The notes beneath the pieces were generated by a model, which did no database searches, was not told the origin of the DNA, and saw only the letters and a program-made list of their open reading frames with translations. The position numbers were made by a program, and so were the translations under genes. From positions 34,776 through 98,775 of the forward strand of contig RCNN01000076.1 in the NCBI GenBank assembly GCA_003667245.1: a DNA stretch of 64,000 nt, given 5' to 3'. Source of the stretch: Heterostelium multicystogenum. Lineage: Eukaryota > Evosea > Eumycetozoa > Acytosteliales > Acytosteliaceae. This document shows positions 25,046-37,667 of this stretch, piece after piece; position 1 is the stretch's first letter; every line of letters starts with the position of its first letter.

Positions 25046-28000
25046 ATGAATGAAGCAGCTTCTTCTTCTTCTACATCTTCTCCTTTGATTTTGGCTGCAC
25101 CAACTGGTACTGCTACGACTATTACTCTGGGTAATAATAGTTTGTATAGTAGCGCAACTTCAATGGCTTCTTCAATATCAGGTGGATCCGTTGGTATTGC
25201 TAATGGTCTAAGTGGAAGCATACTCTCTTCAAGCACACACCAGCTACAGCAACAGTCAATGTCTGCGAGTCAGAATCAATCGCAATCCAACTGCATCAGA
25301 GTGGTCTGTCGATTCAGACCACTGACCGAGTTGGAGCAGAAACGAAACGAGCATTCGATCATACAGTTCATTGATCACCAATCATTCATTGTCAAAGTAT
25401 TTATTTATCAAGCAAATCAACGTCAAACTTGACATAACATGTGTTAACGCACCTCTCTAACCATCTACTTTACTAAACTGAAGCAAAAAGACTCACAGCA
25501 GCAATACTCTTTTGACAGGACATTTCACTCGGACGAAGATCAGTCCGTTATATTTCAAGATGTTGCCATTCCTATTGTACAGGGTATGAGTCAGATGGCT
25601 AACACAGCTGATTACAGCGCGCAATTAGAACTAACTCAACTCATATGTTTTTTTCTGTAGATTTTTTGGATGGATACAACGGAACTATTCTAGCATATGG
25701 ACAGACTGCTTCTGGCAAGACTTACACTATCTATGGTGAGCCCTCGATGGAAGATGAGTCGCAATCAAAGAATGGACTGATTCCAAGAGTTATTGAGGAG
25801 ATTTTCACTGGAATTGCCAAGATGAGACAGAAGAACAATGCGCTCGCTTTTGTACTCAAGATGAGCTGTGTCGAGCTGTATATGGAGAAGATAAACGACC
25901 TCTACAATATCAACGGCACAAACTTGCAGATTAGAGAACATCCTGAGAAGGGAATCTATGTCGAGGGTGTCAATGAAACAGTAATACAGTGTCCTGAGGA
26001 CGCATTCGAATTCCTCAATATCACCAACAACAATCGTGCTGTTGCTGCCACCAAGATGAGCCAGGCAAGTTCACGTAGTCATTCGATTCTGATGATTGAG
26101 CTATCGCAGCAAAATCTTCTCGACTTGAGCTCCAAGAAGTCGAAACTATTTTTGGTGGATTTAGCTGGTAGTGAGCGTGCTTCCAAAACTGGAGCTGAGG
26201 GAGAGAGAATGGCCGAGGCAAAAACCATCAATCAGTCACTCTCTACTCTTGGAACTGTCATCAACTCACTCACCCACGCTAATAAGACACACGTGCCATA
26301 TAGAAACAGTAAGCTGACGAGAGTACTGCAGGAGTCGCTGGGAGGTAACTCAAAGACAACTCTCATTATCGCGTGCTCTCCAAGTAACTACAACGAAAGC
26401 GAAACAGTATCCACCATTCAATTTGGACTGAGAGCAAAGAAGATTACCAATAAGCCCAAGATCAATAAGGAGATTACCGTGGTAGAGCTGAAGCAACTCT
26501 TGGAGAAAGCGAACTTTAGAATCAAGGAATTAGAGGAATTCATTGTTCTTTTACAAAATGAGATGCTTCTACAGAAACAGTTTATAGAAACGTTAGAGAA
26601 AGAAAAGCAAGAGGCGATCGATAACCAAATAGTTTTAGGTAGCGCGAATGGAGCAATAGGAGACCAAACTGAGGATACAGCATTGTCTTTGACCTGCAAT
26701 AAGAAACTTAAGAGAGAACTATCAAACAGCTCCACTTTAAAAGTTCAAAGACTGCGAGATAGAGCATTCAAACCAATGAATTTGAAGGATTTATCAAACA
26801 ATACTGTCAACAGCAGCAATGGCAACAAAAATGGAGCGACAGAGACAAAGCCAAGCAAGATACCCTCTCTTTCGATCAAGAGTCAACAAAATGCCACCGA
26901 CAATGAACAACAAAATGATACTTATGAATATGAGAGTGGTGACGACCAACTCTCCAATAGTAACACTAGTGATGGAAGTAAGAACGAGAGCGATATCGAG
27001 GAGGATCGATTGAATATCAATGGAGCACTCGACACATCTAAGCTAGATGAAATGTTGAGCCATTCATTCCTTGTACTCAATAAGAACCAGCAACAACGAC
27101 AAGAGTTCCTGCTACAGGAGAAACTACTTCAATTAGAATTAGAGCAAGAACAAAAACCAGGATCAAGAACAAGATCCAGATCAAGATGAAGCTTCACCCC
27201 CATTATATCAACCTTCTCCACCCATTTCACCCAGAGCACTTCCAAGACTCCAACAATCACCTCCACACTCTCTCTCCCAATTCTTTCTCAACAATGATGC
27301 TACTACCAACACTCTCAATCTCAAGAGAACAATCTTTCGACAACAACATCATCCCCGCCACAAGACAAGCACTTACCGACTCCCTCAATGAAATTATTGT
27401 TTCTCATAAACTAGAGGATAGCTTCAAACAAACAATTGCATCATCATCAACAACTACAACAACAACAACCTCAAATGTAGAAATCATTAACAATACCTCT
27501 ACCTCCACATCTTCTTCTACAACTCCGACTACCTCCATCCCAACCTCACCCAAGCAACAATCTCCAATACCATTTAGACTCTCCTCCCCTTCATCCAATA
27601 AACAGACCAATCAAAATCAAATAGATGACTCGGATGATGAATTCATGCAGTCTTCGTCATCTACACCTCCAAGAAAATCGATCAACAAAACTCAACCCAA
27701 TAACCCTGCGACCTCAATCGCTCATGGCTCTCCCAGCTCCAGCGGACAATCATCAACAAAACCAACTAAATTTAAATCAATCGTCCTATATCTATCGATA
27801 ATCTTTGTCCTCCTTGCAGTAGGAGCAAACATGTATATTAATCCAGCTCAAATATCTGACAAAGACGTACTTCAAAATCACCTGTATAAGCTTGGAATTG
27901 TAAATACCGAAGATCCCCCAACACTAGATCAACTCAAGAAATACTACAAAACATCACTACTCAAATAGTAAGTTAGTCTGCGACATTATCCAAAACGATA

Positions 28001-28849
28001 TCAAACTAACCATTATGTCCAAAGTCACCCAGATAAAAATATTAACTGTTTAGATTGTACTTCAAAAATACATGAGATACAAAAATCATATGACGCATTG
28101 TATCTCCACTATAGTAGTAAGTATCTTAGTTTAGATTGTCTGGAATGCTATATCACTAAACCTGGCACATGCAGATCCATCATTGTTTACTATTTTAGTT
28201 GAAAAACTACCATTCAAGATAGTTTTTTAGAAACAATAGTAATAATGTTGACTTTGACTCGATGATGAGTGAAGTTAAGCAAATTGCAAGTAGCGAATCA
28301 TCGTCCTCTATAGAAAACAAGGCACTGGATTTTGGAGTCGAAACTGTTGGAACTAAAGTCAGTCCAAACAAAGGTAGAAGAAAGATACCAAGGACCTTGA
28401 ACAAGAGAAATCACTTTTCAAATCTTTGCATGAACAAAAGGAATCTGAATTGAAAAGGACAAGGAATAATCTGGAAAAGGAAAAGGAACTATTTGAGAGT
28501 AGAAAAACCCAACAGGAAACCGAAATCAGCCAAAGACTCGCCCAAATTGAAAGCAGGGAAAATGAACTAAAACAACTGCAGGCTCAATTAGAGGCTGAAA
28601 AATCACAAATCAGTCAACATGAAACAACTACGAACCATTAGCGACCAAACTTCATATGAAAAGCAGTCAACTGTGTCCACAAAAACATCCTCAACCACCT
28701 CGTCAAATCAACAAGAAATAATAACAACTAACAACGACAACAACAACCAAATAATTGCGCCAAGTAAAGATCCACTTCCACTTCAATGGATCAAGAAAGT
28801 CGTTAATTGGTTCAAGAGTTTATTTGGAAGCAAAACAACAACAAATTAA
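25046..28849 (+). CDS. Kinesin-1-type motor joined to transmembrane segment, J domain and coiled coil
   Basis: Predicted protein of about 1,175 residues. A Ser-rich leader is followed by an N-terminal kinesin motor: VVCRFRPL, P-loop GQTASGKTYT, switch I SSRSHSI, switch II DLAGSERA, then a short neck coil (ELKQLLEKANFRIKELEEF). After a low-complexity stalk comes a membrane segment (SIVLYLSIIFVLLAVGANMY, near residue 860). A J domain follows, with LDQLKKYYKTSLLKYHPDKN; its HPD motif is split by the 27968-28024 intron, so splicing restores it. After another intron (28117-28174) there is a charged coiled coil (ESELKRTRNNLEKEKELFES) and an amphipathic end WIKKVVNWFKSLFG. Motor introns are 25397-25483 and 25584-25660. 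Joining motor and J part needs single-base shifts near 27155 and 27325; more occur near 28225, 28375 and 28620. The two parts could be separate genes, but there is no intergenic gap between them. Confidence 0.75.
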
Positions 28850-29153
28850 ACCACCAGCCAACTAACCCTGATAGCTCGAATTAATAAATTACAATGTATA
28901 TATTAATATAATAGTTTATAGAAATAATGAATCAAACACAATTAAATTACAACATTATTATACGCTGTATCTCTTTTTCCTTTCTTAACCGAACCTATTA
29001 ATTCTCGGGACTTTTAGGACTGACCATCACACCTGGCAAATTAAAGTATCACATGATTTGTAATCTAGAAAATCAGCTTTGTTTTTAATAATACTGAATA
29101 TGAACAGAGGATACACTCATATCGGTTTTTAAATTTATTTAAGGTCTATTTAT
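28850..29153. other. Convergent 3' intergenic region
   Basis: About 300 AT-rich bases between two gene ends, nothing further seen. Confidence 0.6.
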
Positions 29154-29582
29154 TTAGTCCTTCTTGACTTGGACGGTCTTGTTAACCTGGTCTTTGTGGA
29201 CGTGGGATAACACGGATCTTACGGTCTTGACGGATCTGACACGAAACGATGTGAGAGTGAAATGGCACAGGAGATACAGTATTGGGACTTGAGGTAAGTC
29301 TTTGGGGAATTTGTACTTGGCAGCAGTGAAGACACCTTGGTCGGAAAATATCCTTGACGGCAGCATTCTCGACGATTGGACGGATGTAGAATCTCTTTAC
29401 AGCCTTGTCCTAAAATATTGATATAATTGAGTGTCAGAACATCGTGACCTACGATCTTTGTGTTACGCCACTAAGACCAACATACCTTTGGGGTGCAACG
29501 AGCACAGTTGGGTGCAACGGATGGCTCTGACAGATCCACGACCGTGCTTGGCTCTACCGTGATTACGTCTCTTCTGTGTCAT
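29154..29582 (-). CDS. rps26: 40S ribosomal protein S26 (eS26), multiply frameshifted
   Basis: Small-subunit ribosomal protein. Visible blocks are MTQKRRNHGRAKHGRG, VRAIRCT with the Cys pairs of the family, DKAVKRFYIRPIVENAAVKD, DQGVFTAAKYKFPK and SQYCISCAI. An intron fits after the PK codons near 29485 and ends just before DKAVKRF near 29410. At least six single-base changes break the frame in under 360 coding bases: extra bases near 29507, 29345, 29300, 29267 and 29257, and a missing base near 29228. The C-terminal frame is uncertain; the chosen end reads VNKTVQVKKD. Conservation outside the breaks is high. Confidence 0.88.
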
Positions 29583-30796
29583 CTTGGATCTATTGACAAA
29601 TAAACTAGTATAAGTAATCTTGTTTTTGGTTTCGAAAACGAATGTTGTTTTTTTTTATGATCAAAAGCACACCAAAAGTGAAAAATAAAATTTTGCAAAT
29701 AGTAAAAATAATAGAGGGTCTAAGCAAATCTAATGTAGTTGTGTAAAAAGACTATCTGAATGATACTAATATTCAATGATGTTGTTCTACTCTATCTTTA
29801 AGAAATAATGTTTCTAATATGATGGTAGGTAGTATATGTATTCTGAAAAAATCTATCTTTCATTTTGTTGATAAGAAGCTATTATCCAACATAATAATAA
29901 TATAACCTATCTGTTCATTCTTATCGACAATGATTCCTAAAATTTATATTGTTGTTTTTAGCTAAAAATTCTAAACTATCTGTTGATTTTATGAGAAGGT
30001 ATTTATATTTGATTGATTATAATACTGGTAAATATTATTTCACTAAATAAACAAGTTTTCATTATTATTGTTTAGTTACTAAATAAATAAAATTATTATT
30101 TATTATTATAGTTTATTATTATTAATATTATTATAGTTATTATTATTTTAGGTAGTGTAGATTTGATTGCTTAGACTAGGTTATTATTTTTACTATAATC
30201 TTTAAGACTTTTTAAATATTCCATTACATAAAGTATAAAACGAAACACTCACATACTTGTACTCTGTAACAACAAACAGTGAAAAAAGGAAGGATTCAAG
30301 TGCAGAAAAATTGTTTTTTCACAACGACCAACCACTGCAATCAAAAAAAATAATATTTAATTCATTAAAAAATTAAAAAAATCGATTGTCTCTCATGCTT
30401 ATCAATGTGAAAAAACGAAAAAAAATAAATGCTCAGGCTTTTATTTTAGCATTTTTTAATTTTTAATTGACCACTACTCATAATAATATTGAAGACATAT
30501 GATGACCTAGGTCTTTATCATGAATTATCACATTTTTAACAATTAATAGGGAATGCATACCTCTAGGATTGATTTTGGGGAATGCTTTATATTTAGTATA
30601 GGATAGGGTGGATGGATGAGATCTTGGTGAATTCTGGGTGGTTGAAAGGTAGTCCATATTTACCACTTAGTTTGACATTGATTTTCACTTTTTTAATTGG
30701 AAATTGGGTTTGATTTATATTACTGTGTTGCATTGCCAAATCAAGTCAAGTGTTTGGTTAATGTTAGATATTTGACATTGTTTAGTTTGGCTTTAG
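29583..30796. other. Intergenic region between divergent rps26 and ZC3HC1-like genes
   Basis: 1.2 kb of AT-rich DNA with ATT microsatellite-like stretches at 30.05-30.15 kb. No gene seen; a 62-codon minus-strand frame at 30478-30666 has no recognisable content. Confidence 0.6.
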
Positions 30797-33344
30797 ATGG
30801 AGGATAGAATAAAGAAGGCATTGAATGAGCTTGATAGTGCAACTGTCATCCAGGCTTTGGCTATACCGTCACAGGTTACCAGAGATTTGAGGGCACAGCA
30901 AGAACAACTTCAATATTATAAGCAACAGGATTATCAGCATAAGCCATGGAGCACCGAGGACTACTACTTCCGTGTCAATACGTACACCATTGGAAAGTGG
31001 TTTGCCAAGCCAGCTTTTGATTGACCCACTGCAGTGCTCGAGATTCGGCTGGATCAACTGTGAGCCCGATATGTTGGAATGTGTGTCATGCAACAAAAGA
31101 CTGTACTTCAAAATACCCGACTCACTCTCACAGCAGCAACGTAAGTAAATGATCGTGGCAAAACTATTGGGAGCCAAGCAAGTGAAATCGATTGGCACGT
31201 TACTAACAGTTATTCTTTTGGCTGCAGGTGAGAAGAGAATCAATGAATTCGCGCTAATGGTCAAATCAACTGGACACCGAGATACATGTCCATGGAAAGA
31301 CAATGGATGTCCAACATTCTACGCTCGACTTTCAAACATACCTTCACTGATACAAATTGAAAGCTTCCAGAAGCGAGCACATAATATATATAATCATCTG
31401 TCTAATACTATACTGCCGTTGTTAGATATCGATTTTTGGGTTGGTATTATTAATCAGATACACGAGATTGACTCATGGATCGACAGTCGACCAGGCTTAC
31501 TAATTCCCTGGTGTTTTCTATTTGTAGTCTAATGTACAGCGTAAAGACAAGCGAAATCTGTTGAAAGCATTACTTTCGTCTACAGATATATCCGGTAGCA
31601 CCAATGATTTTAAAAGCGAGAATATCTGTTATTCTGGCGTTGTGTGGTTGGGATTATTACAACAGTAACAATAGTAGTGGTGGCGATGATTAGCAATAAT
31701 AGCTTGAATGTCAACATTCACTGTTCGTACTGTCAAAGAGTGTTGGGATTGTGGAATTTTAATACAATCGACAATGGTGACTCTGGTAAAGATAAAAGAT
31801 CCATTCCTTTCAATTTATCCAAACATACAAAGTACATCATCATCATCATCATCTAATAATAGTAGTAGTTCTGTGGCATCAAATGTTAGCAGTACTCCAA
31901 CAAATAGCAATAGCAATAGCAATATTAGTAGTGGAGCAGCTGGATCGTCTGGTAAAACTACAACATCAATGTCGACACTGAAAAGAGGAAGAGATTCAAC
32001 GTTGGATATACAACAGGATGCAAATACTGTCGATGACAGAAAGAAAGTGGTATTTGAGAGTTTACTTAGCAGATCGATATCTTCGTGGAGTGGTAGCAGT
32101 AGTTTCAGCAGCTTTAGAAATCTAGTTACTCCAATCGAGTCAAATCAGTCAACAACAACAACATCATCAAAGTTGAATTCGACAGCAGCAATCACTTCGA
32201 CAACACAAATCTACTGCTATGAGTGGTGATGGTGGTGCCATTGATGAATCACAAATACAACAACAACAACAACAACAACAGGAAAAACAAAAGAAAGAGA
32301 GTCAGTTGAAACTACAAGAACAATTGCAGGCTGAGCAACGAACAAAAAGCGATGTAGGATGGAGTTGGGGTCAACGATTTGTATACCACCCAACACCGTC
32401 CTTTAGCAAAGCAAAGGATTCAATTAAGAATGCAACACTTTCACCTATTAAGGACACCGTTGGTTTTGTCCGTGGATAAATGATTCTAAGGATGAGATCA
32501 ACGACAATATTAACGATAGTACAACGAGGTAAGTACAAGACATTGTTGTAGTATGTTCAGTCTATTAATATAATATCCCTTCGATTTTCAACCTATTCTC
32601 ATATAAATATACAACGAATATAACAAATATATATATATAAATATATTTGATGATGATAATAATTATAATACAACGACATAATTATCTATATTTGTTGTGG
32701 TGTTGTTTGATGAACCAACAACCAAACTTAGTAGTACTAATATCAATAGCAGCAGCAAGTCAGCGGTTCAACAACAACCACCACCACGAACACTAATAAT
32801 TCCCACATCCAACACAATATTAGCGACGACATCATCAGCACCAACTACTACATCGACACCTACATCAGGGTGGGAATATCTTTTGAATGTCGTTGTTCAC
32901 AATCAATTCATTCCAAAGGGTGGGATTGATATTCTAAAAGATGGCACACTCAACAGAAAGATTGTTCTACCAACAGCAACACCAACCACCACTACTTCAA
33001 CAACAACCACCACCATCTCAATACCAACCACCAACATCAACAATAAAACAATTCTAATAGTAATAGCGTCAATAGTAGCAATATTTACAAACTACTATCT
33101 AAACAACTTCACACATACACACTTAAAAACAAATCAAACTAAAACAACTACACACACAACACACTCAAAATACACCTATAATCAAGCAATTCAACAAATT
33201 AATATCTTTGTAGATTCTCGTTTGGTGGTGGTTACTGTCTATACTTGAAAAGGTAGTATACCAGGTGTTGCTGTTATTGGAAACAACAAGAAAATCAAAA
33301 GAAATAATCAGGAACAAGTCGACAAGGTGGAAGTGGAAAAGTAA
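30797..33344 (+). CDS. C3HC zinc-finger protein, NIPA/ZC3HC1 (nuclear basket) homologue
   Basis: NIPA/ZC3HC1 (Pml39 and Rsm1 in yeasts) is a nuclear-envelope/basket protein with two zinc-binding C3HC modules. The first module is clear: CSRFGWINCE, DMLECVSCNKRLYF, then after an intron (31141-31228, with ACTAAC) GHRDTCPWKDNGCP, followed by SFQKRAHNIYNHL. The second module shows IHCSYCQRVLGLWNF. Downstream lie Ser/Thr/Gln-rich linkers and a GWEYLLNVV block comparable to the family's C-terminal Gly-Trp segment. Single-base breaks are needed near 31015, 31670, 31790, 32215 and probably beyond 32900. Exon structure after 32480 is uncertain and the stop at 33344 is a best guess. Confidence 0.75.
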
Positions 33345-35888
33345 TTCTTAAAAGAGAAATCCAATAATACACATAGTTTATCAGTAAATATATGTGCGCG
33401 CGATGCCAATACAGCAAACATTCAACACACTCTTATTTATTAGGGTAATTCTTTGGTCTCACAATTAAAACTTAACCAAATTAGGTGAATGATCAAAAAT
33501 ATTCACACTACCCACACTCAAAACAACCAACCATTCTGTTCGATGATCATTTTGATTGTTGAAGTAATATAGATAGAAATTACTGTTGTTGTTGTTGTTG
33601 TGTTGTTGTGTTGTGTTGTTGCTGTGTGTTGTTATCATAATATCATAACATATCCTATCATATATATCTTTATTAATCAGTAAGGATATGGATATATAAC
33701 TAATATATGAGTAGTAGTGAAGTGAAGTTATTTTTGGATATGGGAATAGATTTGAGTTGAAGTTAATAGGATTGGATTGGACTGCTTGGTATGATGATTT
33801 GAATTGATGGGTTGATCAAATTAACAAAACAATGATTGGTTATACTCTATTGAATAATTACTCGTTATAGTTAATATAATTGAAAATGAGCATTGCACCA
33901 GTATTTGTATAATTATTACATGATCATTTAGTCGCATATGATTAGATTGTTTAATTAAATCAAGTTTAAAATCAATTATTTACGCTTATTATAACATATT
34001 TAATTACACGCATTTTATTTAAAATACATTTAAAACAACAACAATAATAATAATAGTTATAACTATATATAATGACAATATTCTTTAACATCTTCTAAAA
34101 CTTAACATTACAAATTCATAATATATATTCTTTATAGAAATACAAATTTGTATATTTTAATATTTTCAGTTACTTCAAAAAAATACTATATCAATCAAAT
34201 ATTCAATCCAATCCAGTTCCATTAAAGCAATACAATTTATTTTACCTCTCTTTTCAATCATTCTAATCACAGATCATTATAATAAAATCAAATATATATA
34301 AATATACATTTACAACAATCCTCCATTATACCCTAATTGTATTGAACAATAATATATTTTTGGAGTACCTCAAATATTTCCTTAAAAAGATAATCTAATA
34401 ATATAACTTTGATAAAATTAACATCATCATATCAACATTACAGTAGGCCTTCTCAACACCATTTTTAAATCCATTTTCTCTAAAGAATAATATAATAGTC
34501 ATAATAATCACCTTGCAACCCATTCTATTTAAATACTATATTATACAAATTTATTTCCATTGTCAATATTGCAGCAACTACAATATTGTTAATAGCAGTA
34601 AGCTTAAACCATCTGAAAGAAACAAAGAAAGTTTCTTGAGAAACGTAAAGGTAATAATACAAGTTTTTACACCATCGATAAATAATTCTATTTGTGTATG
34701 TGAGTTAAGATGAAAGAAATACTCATACTAAATCAGTAATCATGTTTTAATGTACAACAGCAACTACACACCACAATTAAATGATGAACAACAATAACTA
34801 CTACATATACCAACTCTTCCACCCATCCATCCATAATAATTCAACTAAATAGAACCTTTTTAAAATTGAAACAATACCAATTGAATATTCAATTTAAACA
34901 ATTTAAATAATTATATTAATTATTGTTGTTACTACTACATTCTTCTGTTTCACCATGACCGCTCCACAATAATAATAATAACAATAATAATTAAAATAAA
35001 GTATAACAACAAGCAAGTTCAATCAACCACAATTTCAAGATTTATTTTATACAAAATCAAAACCAACATATAATAGTATATATTGATATCCAACTTCCAT
35101 CTAACCCATTTAAAATATATATTAAAATTGATGCTTCAGCTGTTTGTATTGCTATTATTGTTGATGATGCTAAAAACAATTCTGAATGAATGGAATTTAA
35201 TTAGCATAAACTTAGTTAGAGTTTGTTTGACAGTACAATTTAAGTTGAAATTAAAATAGTGTAATTACCTGTGTTATGCGGTGTGGTGATGGTTTGAATT
35301 TGAAGTGTTGTTCTATCGTGGATGATGGTGTGGTTTTTTTTAAATATTTTGTTGAAAATGATAGTTAACACTTGGTGTATATATATATATATGTTAGTGG
35401 TTCAGTCTGATGATGATCAATATATTATATGTATGGTTTTTATATGATCATTTGTATCCAAACACTTCTGAAGAATTACTATTTACTAACCACCGTTCGA
35501 CAACCACTACCAAACATCACTTTATTTTCCAATCGTTCATCCCACCATCATCAAATACTACCTCTACAATCTTAACCAATCAACATTCAGCATACAATTT
35601 TGTTAAAGAACAGGTGGTGCATATCAATAGTTCCATAGACATATGTTTATAATGAAAATAAATTATTCTCCTCAGTCATATGGATAACCTCTTAATTTCT
35701 AAATCTTAAGATTGGTCATCTAAAATTTTCCTGTCCATCAACATAAAAAAAAAACCTCATTCTTTATATTACCTCCAAACATTATTTGCTCTTCTTCTAA
35801 TTTAATAATTAAAACAACATCATTCTAATTACTCCTCATTAGATTTCTAAAATCAGAAATAGTTATAACTAATTTATTTAAGAGAAAA
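33345..35888. other. Long AT-rich intergenic region
   Basis: 2.5 kb, very AT-rich, with a GTT microsatellite near 33.6 kb and many A/T runs. Two open frames (34513-34713 and 35410-35652) lack any recognisable motif and are treated as chance. No structured RNA found by eye. Confidence 0.55.
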
Positions 35889-37071
35889 ATGGGACAAAAA
35901 TTATCCTCCAACACAAAGGTTTCCTCAGATATCAAATTATTGCTATTTGGAAGTAATACCAGTAGTGGAAAAGTAAGAAATTAGAATATTCCAATTACTA
36001 TTTAAATAATTCTAATTTTTAATGTTCTTTCAATTTTTTAGTTATCTTTTATTAAACAAACACAATCCATCTATCAAGTGGGAAGATCAGGAGATGACGC
36101 TCAGAAAATTAAGTCTTATGATGAGATTCTCATTGTGTGTCACTATAAAGGAGATTATTAGATTTATACATTCCACAAACCAAGATATCAGTATGAAAAA
36201 GTCATGGTTGAAATTCAGAAAGATGGACATTGATTCCGATGTTGATATCAAAGTTGTTAAATGTTTATATAAGAACCTTATGAATATTTGGTCTGATTCC
36301 GATTTCCAGACTCAATTTCATTTCATCGATTAAAAGTAAAAAAGAAGATACAATTTAGTAAGTATTCCATTCCAAGTGGTAGTGATAGTATAAATATAAT
36401 ACTAATTCTAAATTTGTATTTATAAGTTTAATTGAAAATTCTAAACGTATAATATGTGACGATTTCATTCCAAATGATACCGATATCGCCAAATTCAGAA
36501 TGAAAAGTACTGGAACCTGTGACACCAGATTAGAGGTTGAAGATTGTAGCTATACATTTGTGATGTCGGTGGCCAGAAATGTGAAAGAAAGAAATGGATA
36601 CACCATTTCGAAGATATAGGAGCCATCCTATTCTTTGTATCATTAGATGAATATGACCAACCTGCCGAGAAACCCTAAATATGAAAATAAGATGAAAGAA
36701 AATCTAGCTTTATTTGAGGAGGTAACTATAAATTAAACTATCAATGTTTGATCAACGATTAAACTAACTATTCTTGCTCCACTTTTAGATTATAAATAAT
36801 AAACTGTTTACCAATACCACAGTTGTTTTGATGATTAACAACAAGAATCTCTTCAAACAAAAGCTGCTCATTGAACACTAAAAGACCCATTTCTCCGACT
36901 TCAACAACGAACAATGTGAAACACAATACTTGTTGAATGAATTCAGAAACAAAGACAAATACAAACAAAATAGAAGACTCTTTGTTCACACTTTTTGAAA
37001 CCGACGATTGTAACCAAATTAAAGAAATCTTTCAATATGTAACTAAAATGATTGCGAATATCAAGTTTTAA
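35889..37071 (+). CDS. Divergent heterotrimeric G-protein alpha-like gene, possibly a pseudogene
   Basis: G-alpha subunits relay receptor signals by GTP binding. The N-terminus MGQKLSSN fits N-myristoylation. The phosphate loop reads [12 protein letters not shown], then after an intron (starting near 35973) [12 protein letters not shown], which keeps the position but not the canonical GAGESGKS. Switch I region [17 protein letters not shown] keeps the arginine; switch [22 protein letters not shown] keeps the catalytic glutamine. The NKxD region appears as INNKNLFKQ, a weak match. The C-terminus ends [17 protein letters not shown], lacking a clear TCAT motif. Frameshifts are needed near 36160, 36215, 36335, 36555, 36680 and 36995, plus an in-frame TAA at 36880-36882 that an indel does not explain. 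The homology is secure, functionality is not. Confidence 0.75.
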
Positions 37072-37352
37072 AAATAAATAAATGTAAATCGATTATTTGT
37101 ACAGTAATAATTCTTTTTTTCTTTTGTTTATTTAATTATCTATATTGTTTATAAAAGGGTAATACTCAAACTCAAATAGAAATAAAACAAATGAAAACAA
37201 ATAAAAAAACAAAACATTGTTAGTAGGATACTAGTACTCACAATATTGAAATACCTATGATGGATAGACAGATAGGTTATGTGTAACTTTGGAATTAAAA
37301 AGAATATTAATAATTAAATTAATATAAACTTACAAATTATTCCATTACAAAT

Positions 37353-37480
37353 GCTCTATTTGACAGAGAGTCATCAACGTAAAACGTCCAACTTTTTACG
37401 ATTGGATGTGTTCTTCAAAGTCGGTTCCCGTACTTTTGATATACACTAGGCTTCGTTGATACACCATCGTCAAATAGAAC
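37353..37480. ncRNA. Candidate structured RNA with a long closing stem
   Basis: Bases 37353-37364 pair with 37469-37480 (11 of 12 matched; core CTATTTGAC with GTCAAATAG). Inside, ATCAACG (37373-37379) pairs with CGTTGAT (37454-37460). Two further hairpins sit within: ACGTCCAA (37384-37391) with TTGGATGT (37402-37409), and AAAGT-CGG (37417-37424) with CCG and ACTTT (37428-37436, one bulged T). Four compatible stems in 128 bases make a multi-branch fold. It lies between the ends of the G-alpha-like and RPS13 genes. Strand and class are unknown; it is too long and wrongly arranged for a tRNA. Confidence 0.5.
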
Positions 37481-37667
37481 CAACCTGTCTATCTCTTCAA
37501 TTGTAATCAATTATATGTGTAGGAATCAAGGAGAGACCTAGCAATTGATTAAATAGTAAGGACCAGTTTTAAATAAGTGAGTGCTGAACGAGCCCAACAT
37601 TTCACCCCGAATCCTTCTACATTTATTGAGAGCAGTTGGCACTAAAGTAGGACTAGAACGAAAGCGT

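Noticed and set aside
27186..27968. Independent gene starting at ATG 27186 and overlapping the kinesin stop
   Set aside because: An ATGA overlap is not expected of separate nuclear genes, there is no AT-rich promoter, and a different frame over 27160-27330 joins the two parts with one-base shifts. Kept as a single gene with stated doubt.
34513..35652. Two plus-strand frames of 66 and 80 codons
   Set aside because: Low-complexity or AT-driven composition and no homologous motif; judged non-coding.
37417..37436. T-arm-like GGTTCCC hairpin suggesting a tRNA
   Set aside because: No acceptor stem, anticodon arm or proper spacing around it; the fold is a 128-base multi-stem structure instead.
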